In this document: in pieces, positions 22,969 through 32,585 of the stretch
Numbering within the stretch: the first letter of the stretch is position 1
Layout of the letters: each line of letters opens with the position of its first letter
From: JARIHD01 sp035758825
Lineage (GTDB): Bacteria > Patescibacteriota > Saccharimonadia > Saccharimonadales > UBA4665
NCBI GenBank assembly: GCA_035758825.1
Contig: DASTWA010000006.1
Coordinates: 1-44,460 of the forward strand
Direction of reading: 5' to 3'
DNA length: 44,460 nucleotides
Notes under the pieces: generated by a model
Databases searched by the model: none
Told to the model about the DNA's origin: nothing
What the model saw: the letters and a program-made list of their open reading frames with translations, nothing else
Translations under genes and position numbers: made by a program

Positions 22969-25011
22969 TCAAGCGGTCACCGCGTAGTCAAAGTTCAGGA
23001 TGGAGCCGCCGCGCAGGGCGCTGCGGGTGGCGACCGTAAAACCACTGGCGCTGCGCTGCGACACATACAGATCTCCCGGGACTTCCGAATGGTCGCTCAG
23101 AATAATACATAACGGCGCCCCGACGTATGGACGCGAGAACGTGACAGTAGCAATGGTGCCAGGGGCGGTCGGACTGGGACGCACCGCAGCGGTAATCGAT
23201 CCGGCGATGTCCCGGACCTGCACCCGCGGATTGGCATACGTGGCCTGGTCGCCAGCGGTCACTCGTGGCGGCGTGCCCACGGCGACCGGCCGGCCATTCG
23301 AGTCGATGGCCATTCCCTGGATGTTGTACGTCTCATCCTGGAACTCCAGCAGCCGGTTGGTGGCGGTGCCCGACGGCCGCACAATCGCCAGGCCGCGGTC
23401 GCCCTCTACGGCTGCCCGGATGAGCATGGCAATACCGATGTACGGGGTGGTGTTAATGCCCACGTAACCCTTGGTAGCCTCAATCTGGAATCTACCGCCT
23501 GCAAAACGGGCCGCGCCGGTGGCTCCTACGACCCGCCATTTCTCGGTAGCAAAGGCATCCGAAAAGCCTGCGGCGTCCACCCCATTTGGCATAATAAGCG
23601 CCGGGCGGGTATCGTTGGCATCGACTTTTACTAAATCCTTACCTGTCATATGATGGGTTACCCGGAATGAGCCGGGAGCGTGCAAGGGGAGCGTAAGCCC
23701 GTGGTGCGGCTCGAATTCCAGCATTTCGTGGATTTCACCTTGCGTCTGGCGGCCACGATTGGTCCACAGGCACGAAACCATAACCTCGTTCGCCTCCGGC
23801 TCGACCAAAATTGTGGCCGTAACAGGGTCATCAGTAGGGTAGTAGGTGCTGATTTCGTGGTACATATGCGGTGCCCCGCGCTTAATGTGAGCAACCGAAT
23901 TAGCCAGTCCGGCCGCCGCTCCCCATTGCACATAGACATTAGTCATAAACACCTGCGAGCCGTGGTCTTCGATGGCATCCACCGTATCGGTGTAGCCGCT
24001 GTCGCGGGCCATCATAGCAATGTATAACTGGCTCACGAAGACGATATTCGTGCCACCCATGATCTGGAACGGTATTCCGGCCAATACCGATGACTCCATC
24101 TTGCACGACACAAAGAAAATGCCGTTCAGCTTTGCCGTCGAACCATTTGCCTCTCCGTCAAGACGGATAGCGCCGTTACGGTATCCCTCCCAGCGGCATG
24201 CAATAAAGTGGATCTGGTTAGTATTGTCGGTGCTGTATCCGAATTGTCCCTGGGGCATGCTGTTGCGCAAAAGCACTGCCGGACTAGAGACCGAACCGCA
24301 GTTTTCCCACGCGCAGCTGTTAAAACGAGTGTCCCAGACTTCTACTAGGTCGATGGCCATATCTTGGCAGTGGATAAAATTAACATCCCTGAACAGCAAA
24401 TTGTCGGCATAATACGAGCGTACGAGCGGACCGGGCATATTATTACCATCCACCATAAGGTTAATAAGCGAGCAGTATCGCAGGTGTCCTGCCATAGTAG
24501 AGGGGCCGCTCATGTCGATCAATGGCAAGGTGCCGCTATGCCGGACAATACGCGAGCCAAAGCGTGCCGCACCGACAAGCGTAGTCCCTTTGTTGTTTAT
24601 CTTTAGCTGGCGTACCAAAAAAACGCCGCGCGGGAATTCCACCGCGCCGCCGCCCGCGGCTGCATCAATGGCCGATTGGATTGCGGCAGTGTCATCCGTA
24701 AGGCCATCGCCTATTGCTCCGTAGTCGGCAACGTTGATCCGCAGCTGCTGCGAAGGCGGCCCTGAGGCCCCCTGTACCGTCCGCCACACCAAATCGTTGC
24801 CGTTATTAGATAGCACCATATTGGCCACCGAAGCGCCAGAAGGATTGGTCGTACGGAAATGCCGGATACCGATCGAACGGCTCTGCAAGGCAGCACTGTT
24901 TATACTGTCCGTCTTTTGTGTTCCGTCTTCGTTGTGAGTAACGCGCAGGTACTCATTTAGTATTGAAGCCCAGTCGTCAGCATCGCCGCCGGGCACTGGC
25001 AATCGTGCCAT
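22969..25011 (-). CDS. Parallel beta-helix protein, pectate-lyase-3/tailspike-like
   Basis: A 680-residue protein. Residues 1-35 have RLPVPGGDADDWASILNEYL and HNEDGTQ, a short N-terminal module I have seen in CPR and actinobacterial surface or tail-like proteins. About residues 95-400 form a right-handed beta-helix of the pectate lyase 3 superfamily, starting VADYGAIGDGLTDDTAAIQ. The last ~100 residues resemble a phage tail-fibre-like beta domain (TVTFSRPYVGAPLCI...GFTVAT). There is no signal peptide. It may be a glycan lyase or hydrolase, or a trimeric adhesin; catalytic residues cannot be identified. AAGGAG lies 6 nt before the ATG, inside the end of the flippase gene (35-nt overlap). It is the last gene of the glycan operon. 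Confidence 0.8.
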   Translation of the reverse strand: MARLPVPGGDADDWASILNEYLRVTHNEDGTQKTDSINSAALQSRSIGIRHFRTTNPSGASVANMVLSNNGNDLVWRTVQGASGPPSQQLRINVADYGAIGDGLTDDTAAIQSAIDAAAGGGAVEFPRGVFLVRQLKINNKGTTLVGAARFGSRIVRHSGTLPLIDMSGPSTMAGHLRYCSLINLMVDGNNMPGPLVRSYYADNLLFRDVNFIHCQDMAIDLVEVWDTRFNSCAWENCGSVSSPAVLLRNSMPQGQFGYSTDNTNQIHFIACRWEGYRNGAIRLDGEANGSTAKLNGIFFVSCKMESSVLAGIPFQIMGGTNIVFVSQLYIAMMARDSGYTDTVDAIEDHGSQVFMTNVYVQWGAAAGLANSVAHIKRGAPHMYHEISTYYPTDDPVTATILVEPEANEVMVSCLWTNRGRQTQGEIHEMLEFEPHHGLTLPLHAPGSFRVTHHMTGKDLVKVDANDTRPALIMPNGVDAAGFSDAFATEKWRVVGATGAARFAGGRFQIEATKGYVGINTTPYIGIAMLIRAAVEGDRGLAIVRPSGTATNRLLEFQDETYNIQGMAIDSNGRPVAVGTPPRVTAGDQATYANPRVQVRDIAGSITAAVRPSPTAPGTIATVTFSRPYVGAPLCIILSDHSEVPGDLYVSQRSASGFTVATRSALRGGSILNFDYAVTA

Positions 25012-26284
25012 CTTCTGCTCCTTTCTTAGATTTGCGCACAAACATCACGCCTGTTAAACAAGCAACAACATTCCCTCCAAACCACGCCCAGCCCACGCCC
25101 ACCAGGCCATATACCGGCAAAGCAAGGTAGCTGATACCCAGAACACAAACCGCATACACGGCGTTCATCGTAATCCCTGCCCGCAGATTTTTGGTCACCT
25201 TAAATATAGCCCCCAACGCCGAGTAAACTGCCACCGGCAACGCACTGGCTGCAAAAAGTTGCAGTACTGGTGTGGCTTGCTGCGTGTAATCACTTCCAAA
25301 TAGCGAAAGGATCCCCGGTCCGCAGACCATAAGCACTCCCACCGAAGGCAAAAGCAGCAGGCCCGCCATTCTGGCGCTGCGTATCACATAAGAACGCAGC
25401 GCCATCTGGTTGTGTGATCCCTCGGCAAACATTGATTGCATAGATCCATACGCAATGGCGTACAGCACGCCAGCGATCGTGAATGCCATGTAGTAATACG
25501 CAGCAGCGGCAGGTTTTAGAAAATGCACAACCAACAAGGGGAGCAAGGTGGGCGGCAACAAATTTAAAATGCCCGCAGCATACATCGAGGACGAGTATGC
25601 CCACACGGCGCGTAACACTTCTAGCTTGAGCACCGGCGCAAAGCGGTACCCGTAGCAACGTCTAAGGCGCAATACGCCAAAAAACAAACCGACCACCTGC
25701 GCCGCGCTGGCCAGCAGGACAATAACCACAGCTTCCCCATGCGCAATCACCAGCGGCAGCGTTATTTTTGCCAGACCAAGGGCTGTATTGGCCATCAAAA
25801 TATATCCCGCCCGCTTTGAGGCCAGAAAAACAGCGTTCACCAGGGTGCCCAGCGCAGTCACCACCGAAAATAGTACAAAACCCGCGGCCACAGGCAGGCT
25901 GGTAAGTATATCCAGGGATGGCGACAGGCGCGGCAAAACCACGGCGCTCCCCACTCCAAGCAAAGTTGCCGTCAGTGCTACCAACACAAAACCACTGTTT
26001 ATATAGTCTCCTTTGTGCTCCGCCGAGGGGAGGAAGCGGACAAAGGTCGTATCGAATCCTGCCTGGCTCAGCAACGACAGCAAGCCTGCCACCGAAAGCA
26101 TGGCAGTCGCCAAGCCAACGGCAGCGGCATCATAGGTGCGCGCTACAACCGTCCAAAAAACAAACCCCGACCCCGCCAAAACGAACGTCGAAAGCATCAG
26201 GTACAACGCGTTCAAAGCCAGTGTATTGCGCCGTATGCCCCGCACTTGCACGAACATCGGCTCCAAAACCGCAAGAATAATCAT
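24977..26284 (-). CDS. Polysaccharide flippase (Wzx/MOP superfamily)
   Basis: A 435-residue membrane protein with about 12 hydrophobic helices, of the oligosaccharide flippase / MATE-like (MOP) superfamily. The N-terminal LNALYLMLSTFVLAGSGFVFWTVVARTYDAAAVGLATA is the typical start of this group. FDTTFVRFLP, one of its usual first cytoplasmic loops, follows. It would move the undecaprenyl-linked glycan unit to the outer face of the membrane. No Wzy polymerase is obvious unless the next upstream 753-residue membrane protein serves. Start ATG overlaps the upstream stop (ATGA), and GGAG lies 8 nt before it. The C-terminus overlaps the beta-helix gene by 35 nt. Confidence 0.85.
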   Translation of the reverse strand: MIILAVLEPMFVQVRGIRRNTLALNALYLMLSTFVLAGSGFVFWTVVARTYDAAAVGLATAMLSVAGLLSLLSQAGFDTTFVRFLPSAEHKGDYINSGFVLVALTATLLGVGSAVVLPRLSPSLDILTSLPVAAGFVLFSVVTALGTLVNAVFLASKRAGYILMANTALGLAKITLPLVIAHGEAVVIVLLASAAQVVGLFFGVLRLRRCYGYRFAPVLKLEVLRAVWAYSSSMYAAGILNLLPPTLLPLLVVHFLKPAAAAYYYMAFTIAGVLYAIAYGSMQSMFAEGSHNQMALRSYVIRSARMAGLLLLPSVGVLMVCGPGILSLFGSDYTQQATPVLQLFAASALPVAVYSALGAIFKVTKNLRAGITMNAVYAVCVLGISYLALPVYGLVGVGWAWFGGNVVACLTGVMFVRKSKKGAEDGTIASARRRC

Positions 26285-28542
26285 TGGTAGATCTCCGTTG
26301 ACGAAGTGCTGTATACCCGGCTTTTCGTTTGCCTGTAGTAATCCGCGGGAAATGTCATAATAAGCGGACTGCTATCGAAATATACAAACAAACGCTCCTG
26401 CGTCACTTGTGCACTGTCCAAGTACACCACGCTCCGCTCCCCTAATTGAGTCGGCAGGATTCCGGGGCGTGAAAATGGATACTTTGGGTCATGCATGAAC
26501 GCCCGGTTAAAGTTGGCGGCCCTGACGTCGCTGCGCGCGGGCTGGTGTGCCTTGAGCCAGGCAAATGCGCGGCCGTCTGCCTCGGAGGTATAGTACAAAC
26601 CGTAATATAAGCCTTGGTTGTTTAGGCTTAAGCTGGGGCTGGAGCCACCTAGCAGTTGCGCAATAAAGCCTGTAAACAGCAAAAAAAGCGCTGTAATTCC
26701 TGTTGTTGCCGCTACGGTGCGCAGCCGCTCTGTCATTTTGCGGCCGGCTGCGACAAGGAGAAGCGTAATTGGCAGCACCAAAAAAATGAGGGCTTGTTGA
26801 AAAGCCCGCAGAATCCCATAATTTATGGACAATACCGGCAGAAGCACCATAAGTGCCAAAAGAACCAGCCCGGCAAAGTTAAGATATATAAAATCAGCCC
26901 CAAGCAGATAGCGCCGCTTCCACCAGCATACTGCCGTAACATATACAACACCCCCTACAGCCATGACCTGCAAAAGCTTGGCGAAGTTTTGTCGCAATGC
27001 AGACACGATTGCCGGGTCGATTCCCCAGCTGTGCACCTTTTTGCCTAGCTGGGTCAGCGGCAAGGCATCACTTGTCAGGCCGGGGAGGTACGCTGCCGCT
27101 GCCGATCCTGCGGCAAAACTATGCGTCAGGTAATCTTCGTACAAGTCCAGCGGGGTTTTTTGCGCCGCAAACACTAAGGCGACCGACGTATCCGACGATT
27201 TATTGTCGTCAGAAAAAAACCGTGGAATGCTGGCCACCGAATCTGCCATCGTCCGCATTACCCCGCCCGACGTTTCGGTAATGCGCGCGTACCAACCAAA
27301 AGTAAGCAATAGCAATAATACGGCGAATAATGGCGAAACAACCGTGGAAGTATGGCCACGGCGCCACGGCGGATGCCCCTGGCCCCACCGGACACACACC
27401 TTAAAAACAACCGTCAGGCCAAAGAGTCCGACGAACATGTAGGCCGTGGAATAATGCGACAGAATCGCCCCTAGGGCACATACCATAAACAATAATTTGC
27501 AGCGCTTTTGGTGTGAACGGCCGGCGAGTACCAATATGGCCAATGCAAAAAACAGGTATGCGACTCCCTGCCGCGTTAGCATAGCCGAATCGGTAATGAA
27601 CGTCGGATAGCAGATGAATAGCAGGCTTCCTATCAGGCTCGCCAATTTGTAGGCGTAGCGGCGCAGCAGGGCAAAAACAACTGCCGGACAAACGGCAAAA
27701 ATGATTTGCAGTATCACTTTGAACACCACGATGCCAGAAATCCCCAACAGGGAGGAAAAGGCCGCAGGAAGGAGGGTGATACTCAGACAAGCATTGTACG
27801 GATCACGGTACGAGCCAATATCCCATCTGCTATTAAGCAGTGTCAAGCTATACACACGGAACTCCCGCTGGATGTCGTGGCCCACAATATCCCAGCCGCG
27901 CAACGAAACCATAAACAGCAGGCTCAGACCAGTAATAAATATCAGCAGAGCCGACGCACCGTCGGGGATACGACGATGCAGCACACAGGCCGCGATGATC
28001 AAACCCGCTGCATAGGCGATTGCCACCATAGCAAACAAAGCGTCGCCGCCGTTGTTGAGCCGCAATGCTCCCATTATCGCGAGCATCGGCAGCAGCGAGC
28101 TTAGACCCATTAGCAGCCAAACCATGCCAGCCATTGCAGTCACCCGCAAGTGGCGCAGCACAAAATCACGCTTATTGGTGTAGGCTCCCAGTAGAATCAC
28201 CGCCCCGGTCAGTATATCCCACGACAAGAGCACGCCTTGCCAGCGCAATGGTTCCTGCATGCCCAGGAGCGGCAGTACCTGGTTGGCAAACAATGAACTC
28301 AACATAAGCGCAAGAATACTCAGGCCGAAACAATAGAGTACGCTTACGTACATAGCACTGGGTTCCAGCCGCAGGCAGCGCAACGTCGCAACACCCGGCA
28401 GAAACACCAGGCAAGCGAACAATCCGCCGGCAAACAGCCAAAAACCAGTGGCCTGTGTAAGCAACGCCAATACATTTGCCGCGGCCAAAGCGCAAAGCAG
28501 CAACCATACGGTACGTCGGGCACTAAGCCGCAGCTTCTTCAT
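26281..28542 (-). CDS. Large polytopic membrane protein, DUF2206-like (GT-C or polymerase-like)
   Basis: A 753-residue protein with about 14-16 hydrophobic helices and a soluble C-terminal tail (about 660-753). SYRDPYNACLSITLLPA, a loop with LTRQGVAYLFFALAIL, and LSHYSTAYMFVGLFGL recall DUF2206 membrane proteins, which are thought to be GT-C-like glycosyltransferases of envelope glycan clusters. A polymerase (Wzy-like) function is equally possible, because the operon otherwise lacks one. I prefer ATG 28542 over 28554 because GAGG lies 6 nt upstream of it. It overlaps the GT4 gene before it by 20 nt and the flippase gene after it by 4 nt (ATGA). Confidence 0.72.
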   Translation of the reverse strand: MKKLRLSARRTVWLLLCALAAANVLALLTQATGFWLFAGGLFACLVFLPGVATLRCLRLEPSAMYVSVLYCFGLSILALMLSSLFANQVLPLLGMQEPLRWQGVLLSWDILTGAVILLGAYTNKRDFVLRHLRVTAMAGMVWLLMGLSSLLPMLAIMGALRLNNGGDALFAMVAIAYAAGLIIAACVLHRRIPDGASALLIFITGLSLLFMVSLRGWDIVGHDIQREFRVYSLTLLNSRWDIGSYRDPYNACLSITLLPAAFSSLLGISGIVVFKVILQIIFAVCPAVVFALLRRYAYKLASLIGSLLFICYPTFITDSAMLTRQGVAYLFFALAILVLAGRSHQKRCKLLFMVCALGAILSHYSTAYMFVGLFGLTVVFKVCVRWGQGHPPWRRGHTSTVVSPLFAVLLLLLTFGWYARITETSGGVMRTMADSVASIPRFFSDDNKSSDTSVALVFAAQKTPLDLYEDYLTHSFAAGSAAAAYLPGLTSDALPLTQLGKKVHSWGIDPAIVSALRQNFAKLLQVMAVGGVVYVTAVCWWKRRYLLGADFIYLNFAGLVLLALMVLLPVLSINYGILRAFQQALIFLVLPITLLLVAAGRKMTERLRTVAATTGITALFLLFTGFIAQLLGGSSPSLSLNNQGLYYGLYYTSEADGRAFAWLKAHQPARSDVRAANFNRAFMHDPKYPFSRPGILPTQLGERSVVYLDSAQVTQERLFVYFDSSPLIMTFPADYYRQTKSRVYSTSSTEIYQ

Positions 28543-29626
28543 AAAGCGCCTCATACTGCTTCAGCAAATACCGCCAGCGACGCTGCTCGGCTCGGGCATA
28601 GGCGCGTTCGACCAACTGTTGGACTGACGGGTACTGGCGGTCATAAGCATCAATCCCGTCCGCCAAGCCTTGCGGGGTAGGGTCGACTACAATACCCGCA
28701 TCCTTTATATGCTCCTCTACGCCGGTCACATTCGTCCCAATAATGGGGATGCGGGCGGCCATAGCTTCAAGCAGAACTAAGGGCTGTGCCTCATACAGCG
28801 ACGGCATAACCAACACATCGCATGTCTTGTAATATGCCTGTACCTCTTTGCGGTCCAAACGGCCATGCAACGTCACATTCTTAATGCTGGACTGAACAAT
28901 AAGCTGACGCACTGACTCCCGCTCCTCGCCATCTCCTATCAAATCCAAATGCACAGGCCGCCTTACAAGTTGCAACGCCCGTACCAGGGATGGTATATTC
29001 TTTTGCTTGCTCAGCCGCCCTACAAACAGCAGGCGTAGCGTAGGCGGCGGCGACACCGCTGCCCGGCGCTTTATCAAAAAATAACTTTCGTCGATACCGT
29101 TATGCAGCACAAGGGTACGGCCTTGGCGGCCATAGGTCTCGCGCACTGCCCGTAATGTCTCTTCGTTGAGCACGACCACTACTGTAGCCGCCTGCAGCAC
29201 CCGCTGCAGCACCAACCGCTTGTATAGCGGCAGTAATATGCCCGCCTTGCCTGATGGCCGGAAATCAATGTGCAGCTCTGCCACATAGGGGAATGGCCTC
29301 AGCTTCGAGGACAGCCATACCATTTCTGGAGTAAAAGCCTGCCCGATATGCAAATGCACGACACTGCCGGGCTGGATCGTCCGGCGTAGCGCTCGCCCAA
29401 AACCCGGCATGATGGGCGCATGACCAAACACATAGCCTGGCAAGCGCCGCACCCGGATGCCCTGCTCCAGGGTCACTCCCTGCGGACCGCCGCCCGCTGC
29501 CGACGTGAGTACGTCCACCGGGTGCTCGGCTGCGGCGAGTTGGGCGGACAGGTCGTGCACCGCGTTCTCCTGCCCACCAAGGTTTGGAGGATAATACGCA
29601 CTCACCTGTACAATATGCCGCTTCAT
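28523..29626 (-). CDS. Glycosyltransferase family 4
   Basis: A 367-residue GT-B enzyme. The N-terminal acceptor domain starts HIVQVSAYYPPNLGGQENAV, with a Gly-rich loop typical of GT4. A C-terminal nucleotide-sugar domain has LLFVGRLSKQKNI, DLIGDGEER, HGRLDRKEV, VLVMPSLYEAQPLVLLEAMA (E-x7-E motif) and IIGTNVTGVEEHI. It is cytoplasmic or membrane-associated, adding one sugar to the lipid-linked repeat unit; donor and acceptor cannot be read. I chose ATG 29626 because it overlaps the upstream stop (ATGA) and has AGGAG 6 nt upstream. The frame is open to 29863, but that part lies inside the previous gene and encodes low-quality sequence. Confidence 0.9.
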   Translation of the reverse strand: MKRHIVQVSAYYPPNLGGQENAVHDLSAQLAAAEHPVDVLTSAAGGGPQGVTLEQGIRVRRLPGYVFGHAPIMPGFGRALRRTIQPGSVVHLHIGQAFTPEMVWLSSKLRPFPYVAELHIDFRPSGKAGILLPLYKRLVLQRVLQAATVVVVLNEETLRAVRETYGRQGRTLVLHNGIDESYFLIKRRAAVSPPPTLRLLFVGRLSKQKNIPSLVRALQLVRRPVHLDLIGDGEERESVRQLIVQSSIKNVTLHGRLDRKEVQAYYKTCDVLVMPSLYEAQPLVLLEAMAARIPIIGTNVTGVEEHIKDAGIVVDPTPQGLADGIDAYDRQYPSVQQLVERAYARAEQRRWRYLLKQYEALYEEAAA

Positions 29627-30726
29627 AATGCGCTCCTGTACAAAATCTTGGCAGTTTGCGCAATCCGTGGCCAAGCATATCGTTGCACTTCTTTTTGGCC
29701 TAATGCGGCAAGACGGGCGCGGGCCGTATTGTTCTGGATGTACAGTATCATTGCCTCCGCCAAAGCCTGCTCGTCTTTGGGCGGTACGACGTGCGCGGCT
29801 GGGGCCGGGACTCCACGGAGGATCCCCACTGGCGTCGCAATGACAGGCAAGCCCATTGCCCATGCTTCCAGTAAAGTCAGCGGAGTGGTTTCGTACAATG
29901 AGGGTATCACCACCACATCGGCCACGGAGAGCAGCTGGCGGACTTGCTGCCGGTTTTTCGCGCCGGAAAACTGTACGATTTTTTCCACACCTAAACGCTT
30001 GGCGCGAGCCTGGAGCATCGGCTGCTGCGACCCCTCACCCACAATAATTACCCGGAAGGGCTGTGCAGCGGCAGACGCCGCCAGGGCCGCCGCCTCGATC
30101 AGATAGTTGAATCCTTTCTGCCGCTCCAGACGACCCACGGCCACGAACGTACAGGGTCCTCCTTGTTCGTCAGGGTTGCCGGGCTGCCAAAACGTCAAAT
30201 CAACGCCGTTTGGCAGCAACACTGTTTGCCGGAGACCGGCAGCCTGCAAGCGTCCAACATCATAAGGGTTTGGCGCGGTTACAATACGCGCGCCAGTTAG
30301 CTTGGCCATCCAAAGCTCTGTTTTGCGCCGCAGAAACGATTGCTCCGGATCGTAGTGGGTCACTATATGGAAAGTATGCATGAGCGGGACGCCCCTAAAA
30401 CGGGCGGCCGCGGCCACGCAAAAAGCCATATCTACCGAATGGGAATGGATGATGTCCGGCCGTTCACGGCGTATGATACCGAACGAGACAAAAAACAAAC
30501 ATACCAAGCTCACCAATCGCCGTAGCGTAATGCGGTCCAAATTCGCCGGTGTATTCTTGAGGCCGCATTTGTATATATGCGGCTCCGCCGATATCTCATC
30601 ACAGTTGGAGGTAATGACCGCAATTTCGTGCCCTGCGGCCTGCTGCTCGGCGCACAACTGCGATACCACGACCGCATCGCCCCCCATTGCCCCCGGATAT
30701 TTCTTGGTAACGTGCAATATCTTCAT
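29623..30726 (-). CDS. Glycosyltransferase family 4
   Basis: A second 367-residue GT4 enzyme, about the same length as its neighbour but clearly different in sequence. Features are ILHVTKKYPGAMGGDAVVV at the N-terminus, DIIHSHSVD, FVAVGRLERQKGFNYLIEA, IIVGEGSQQ, FSGAKNRQQV and IPSLYETTPLTLLEAWAMGLPVIATPVG (E-x7-E equivalent). It is linked to both neighbours by ATGA overlaps, so the three glycosyltransferases are strictly coupled. It would add another sugar of the repeat unit. The Shine-Dalgarno is weak, consistent with termination-reinitiation at the ATGA. Specificity unknown. Confidence 0.9.
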   Translation of the reverse strand: MKILHVTKKYPGAMGGDAVVVSQLCAEQQAAGHEIAVITSNCDEISAEPHIYKCGLKNTPANLDRITLRRLVSLVCLFFVSFGIIRRERPDIIHSHSVDMAFCVAAAARFRGVPLMHTFHIVTHYDPEQSFLRRKTELWMAKLTGARIVTAPNPYDVGRLQAAGLRQTVLLPNGVDLTFWQPGNPDEQGGPCTFVAVGRLERQKGFNYLIEAAALAASAAAQPFRVIIVGEGSQQPMLQARAKRLGVEKIVQFSGAKNRQQVRQLLSVADVVVIPSLYETTPLTLLEAWAMGLPVIATPVGILRGVPAPAAHVVPPKDEQALAEAMILYIQNNTARARLAALGQKEVQRYAWPRIAQTAKILYRSAL

Positions 30727-32585
30727 GAGGTGTATATCTCTACCTGTTTACGGGCCAGGTGACGCCAATCATATTCGTCAGCCGCAGGCAAGATGTCTGT
30801 CTTGTGGGCGGCCGCTATCCAGCGCAATAGCGCACCTGCGATACGGCCGGGCTCCAGGGGCACTACACTGCCATTCACCCCGTCCCGGACCAAGTGCCGG
30901 GCGGCATTCGCCGGGCTGTCTATGGCCACTACGGGCGTACCGCAGGCCAGTGACTCCAAGGCCGTGATGCCGAACCCCTCTCGTACCGAGGGAGTACAGA
31001 ACACTTTTGCAGCCTTCATGTGCGCGTATACGTCCGCCGCGTCCGGTAAAGGGTCACTAAACGAGACCGCCTCCCCAAGCCCTCTCTTGCTGGCCAGCTT
31101 TTCCAAACGTGCGCGTTCGGGCCCGCTGCCAATAATCAGACAACGGGTCTCCGGCCGTTCGCGGCATACTCTTTCCATGGCGAGCACCAACTTGTCCACA
31201 TTTTTGTCCTTTACCAATCGTCCCGCATACAACACGTCATATCCCGCTTGTGCCGGCTCGACAGCTTCCAGGCGGCTCACGTCGATGCCGGAAGCCACCA
31301 ACCCGACCCGATGCGTCCGGCCATGGGTCGAAGCCAGCAATTCGCGGGTGTGCGCCGACGCGGCCGTAATACAGTAGGGCAGCTTAGTGCAGACCCGCTC
31401 AATTCCCGCAGCTATAAGTCCGCCGGTGCCCATGTAGTCCACCCATTCTTTGCCACTGAGTGATTCATGCCATGTGGCATATAGCTTCCTGCGTCGCACC
31501 AGGCACACCAACCAGGCGCTAATAACCGGAAAGAACGGCATATGGTCCACGTCGAGCACGTCAAATCGTACGCGCACGAGCTTAAGACAAGCCAGGCCAA
31601 ACATCACGCCCTCTTTGATCGTCCTGCGGTCTTTGCTATACATCTGGTAACGCTTGCTTATGGCATGGAGGTGCACGCCGGCTTCGGTGCGGGTTTTTTC
31701 GGCACTCTTCCACCAGTGCATGGTGTAAATGTGCACTTCGTGCCCCATCGCCACCAACGCCTTGGTTATTTCGTGCAGGCGCTTTTCTTTGCCGCCCTTC
31801 ATATAGGGGTATACCGCATCGCTTACGAACACGATACGAAGCGGCACGAATACACCGCCCCCGGGCGCCTGGGGCTTTGGTTTCCACCTCGTGTTTTTTA
31901 TGAGCATCATGAGGATGCGTGAGCCGTCGGCAAAAGGCCGCAGATTTGATTCGCCCAAACGAGGGTCGTAACTGATCGGCACCGATGCTATCCTGTGTCC
32001 CAAACGGGCCATTTTGGTGATCATCTCCATCTCGATCGCAAAGCCACTGCTGGCGATATGCGGCCGCAGGGCATCCAGTGCCGGTTTTTTCCAGGCAAAA
32101 TAGCCCGTCAAGACGTCAGTGACGTTCGCCCCGTAGAGCGTTCGCGCTCCAGCCGTGAAAAACCAGTTTCCCAGCCGGTTAAGCGGGTTCATAGCTGTCG
32201 CCTCTATATGACCGCCCAGCCGCGACCCGATCACTACATCACAAAACCCGGTACGCAGTGGCTCTACCATACGAAGTATCTCCGCCGGATCATATGTATT
32301 GTCGCCATCCAGCATCACCACATAATCTACGTCAGCCGGCACCGCACGAAAGCCTGTCTGCAGAGCATTGCCCTTTCCTTTTTCCGGTTCATGCAATACG
32401 ATTGCGCCTGCTTTTTTGGCGGCGCGGGCTGTCTTGTCCGTCGAATTGTTGTCGATGACATAAATCGCCAAATCGAGGTTCTGTTCCTGGAGCTGGGAGA
32501 ACGGAAACCGCTTGATCACCTTCCCAATGCTTTGGGCTTCATTGAAGCAAGGGATGATGGCTGCGATTTTTTCTCTGCGCTTCAT
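30723..32585 (-). CDS. Fusion glycosyltransferase: GT2 (polyprenyl-phosphate type) + GT4
   Basis: A 620-residue protein with two catalytic domains. Residues 1 to about 235 are a GT2 enzyme of the dolichyl/undecaprenyl-phosphate mannosyl- or glucosyltransferase type: IIPCFNEAQSIG, VIDNNSTDKT, HEPEKGKGNALQ, VMLDGDNTYDP, VIGSRL, DVLTGYFAWK. A short Pro/Gly linker (KPQAPGGG) follows. Residues 250-620 are a GT4: RIVFVSDAVYPYMKGGKEKRL, DVLYAGRLVKDKNV, LIIGSGPER, CTPSVREGFGITALESLACGTPVVA. No membrane helices follow the GT2 domain. One protein could therefore make the first lipid-linked sugar and add the next. GAGGGGG precedes the ATG. ATGA overlaps link it to both neighbours. Confidence 0.9.
   Translation of the reverse strand: MKRREKIAAIIPCFNEAQSIGKVIKRFPFSQLQEQNLDLAIYVIDNNSTDKTARAAKKAGAIVLHEPEKGKGNALQTGFRAVPADVDYVVMLDGDNTYDPAEILRMVEPLRTGFCDVVIGSRLGGHIEATAMNPLNRLGNWFFTAGARTLYGANVTDVLTGYFAWKKPALDALRPHIASSGFAIEMEMITKMARLGHRIASVPISYDPRLGESNLRPFADGSRILMMLIKNTRWKPKPQAPGGGVFVPLRIVFVSDAVYPYMKGGKEKRLHEITKALVAMGHEVHIYTMHWWKSAEKTRTEAGVHLHAISKRYQMYSKDRRTIKEGVMFGLACLKLVRVRFDVLDVDHMPFFPVISAWLVCLVRRRKLYATWHESLSGKEWVDYMGTGGLIAAGIERVCTKLPYCITAASAHTRELLASTHGRTHRVGLVASGIDVSRLEAVEPAQAGYDVLYAGRLVKDKNVDKLVLAMERVCRERPETRCLIIGSGPERARLEKLASKRGLGEAVSFSDPLPDAADVYAHMKAAKVFCTPSVREGFGITALESLACGTPVVAIDSPANAARHLVRDGVNGSVVPLEPGRIAGALLRWIAAAHKTDILPAADEYDWRHLARKQVEIYTS

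Noticed and set aside
29627..29863. N-terminal extension of the GT4 protein ending at 28523
   Set aside because: The 79 extra codons lie inside the previous gene and show no GT fold sequence; ATG 29626 has AGGAG and the ATGA overlap.
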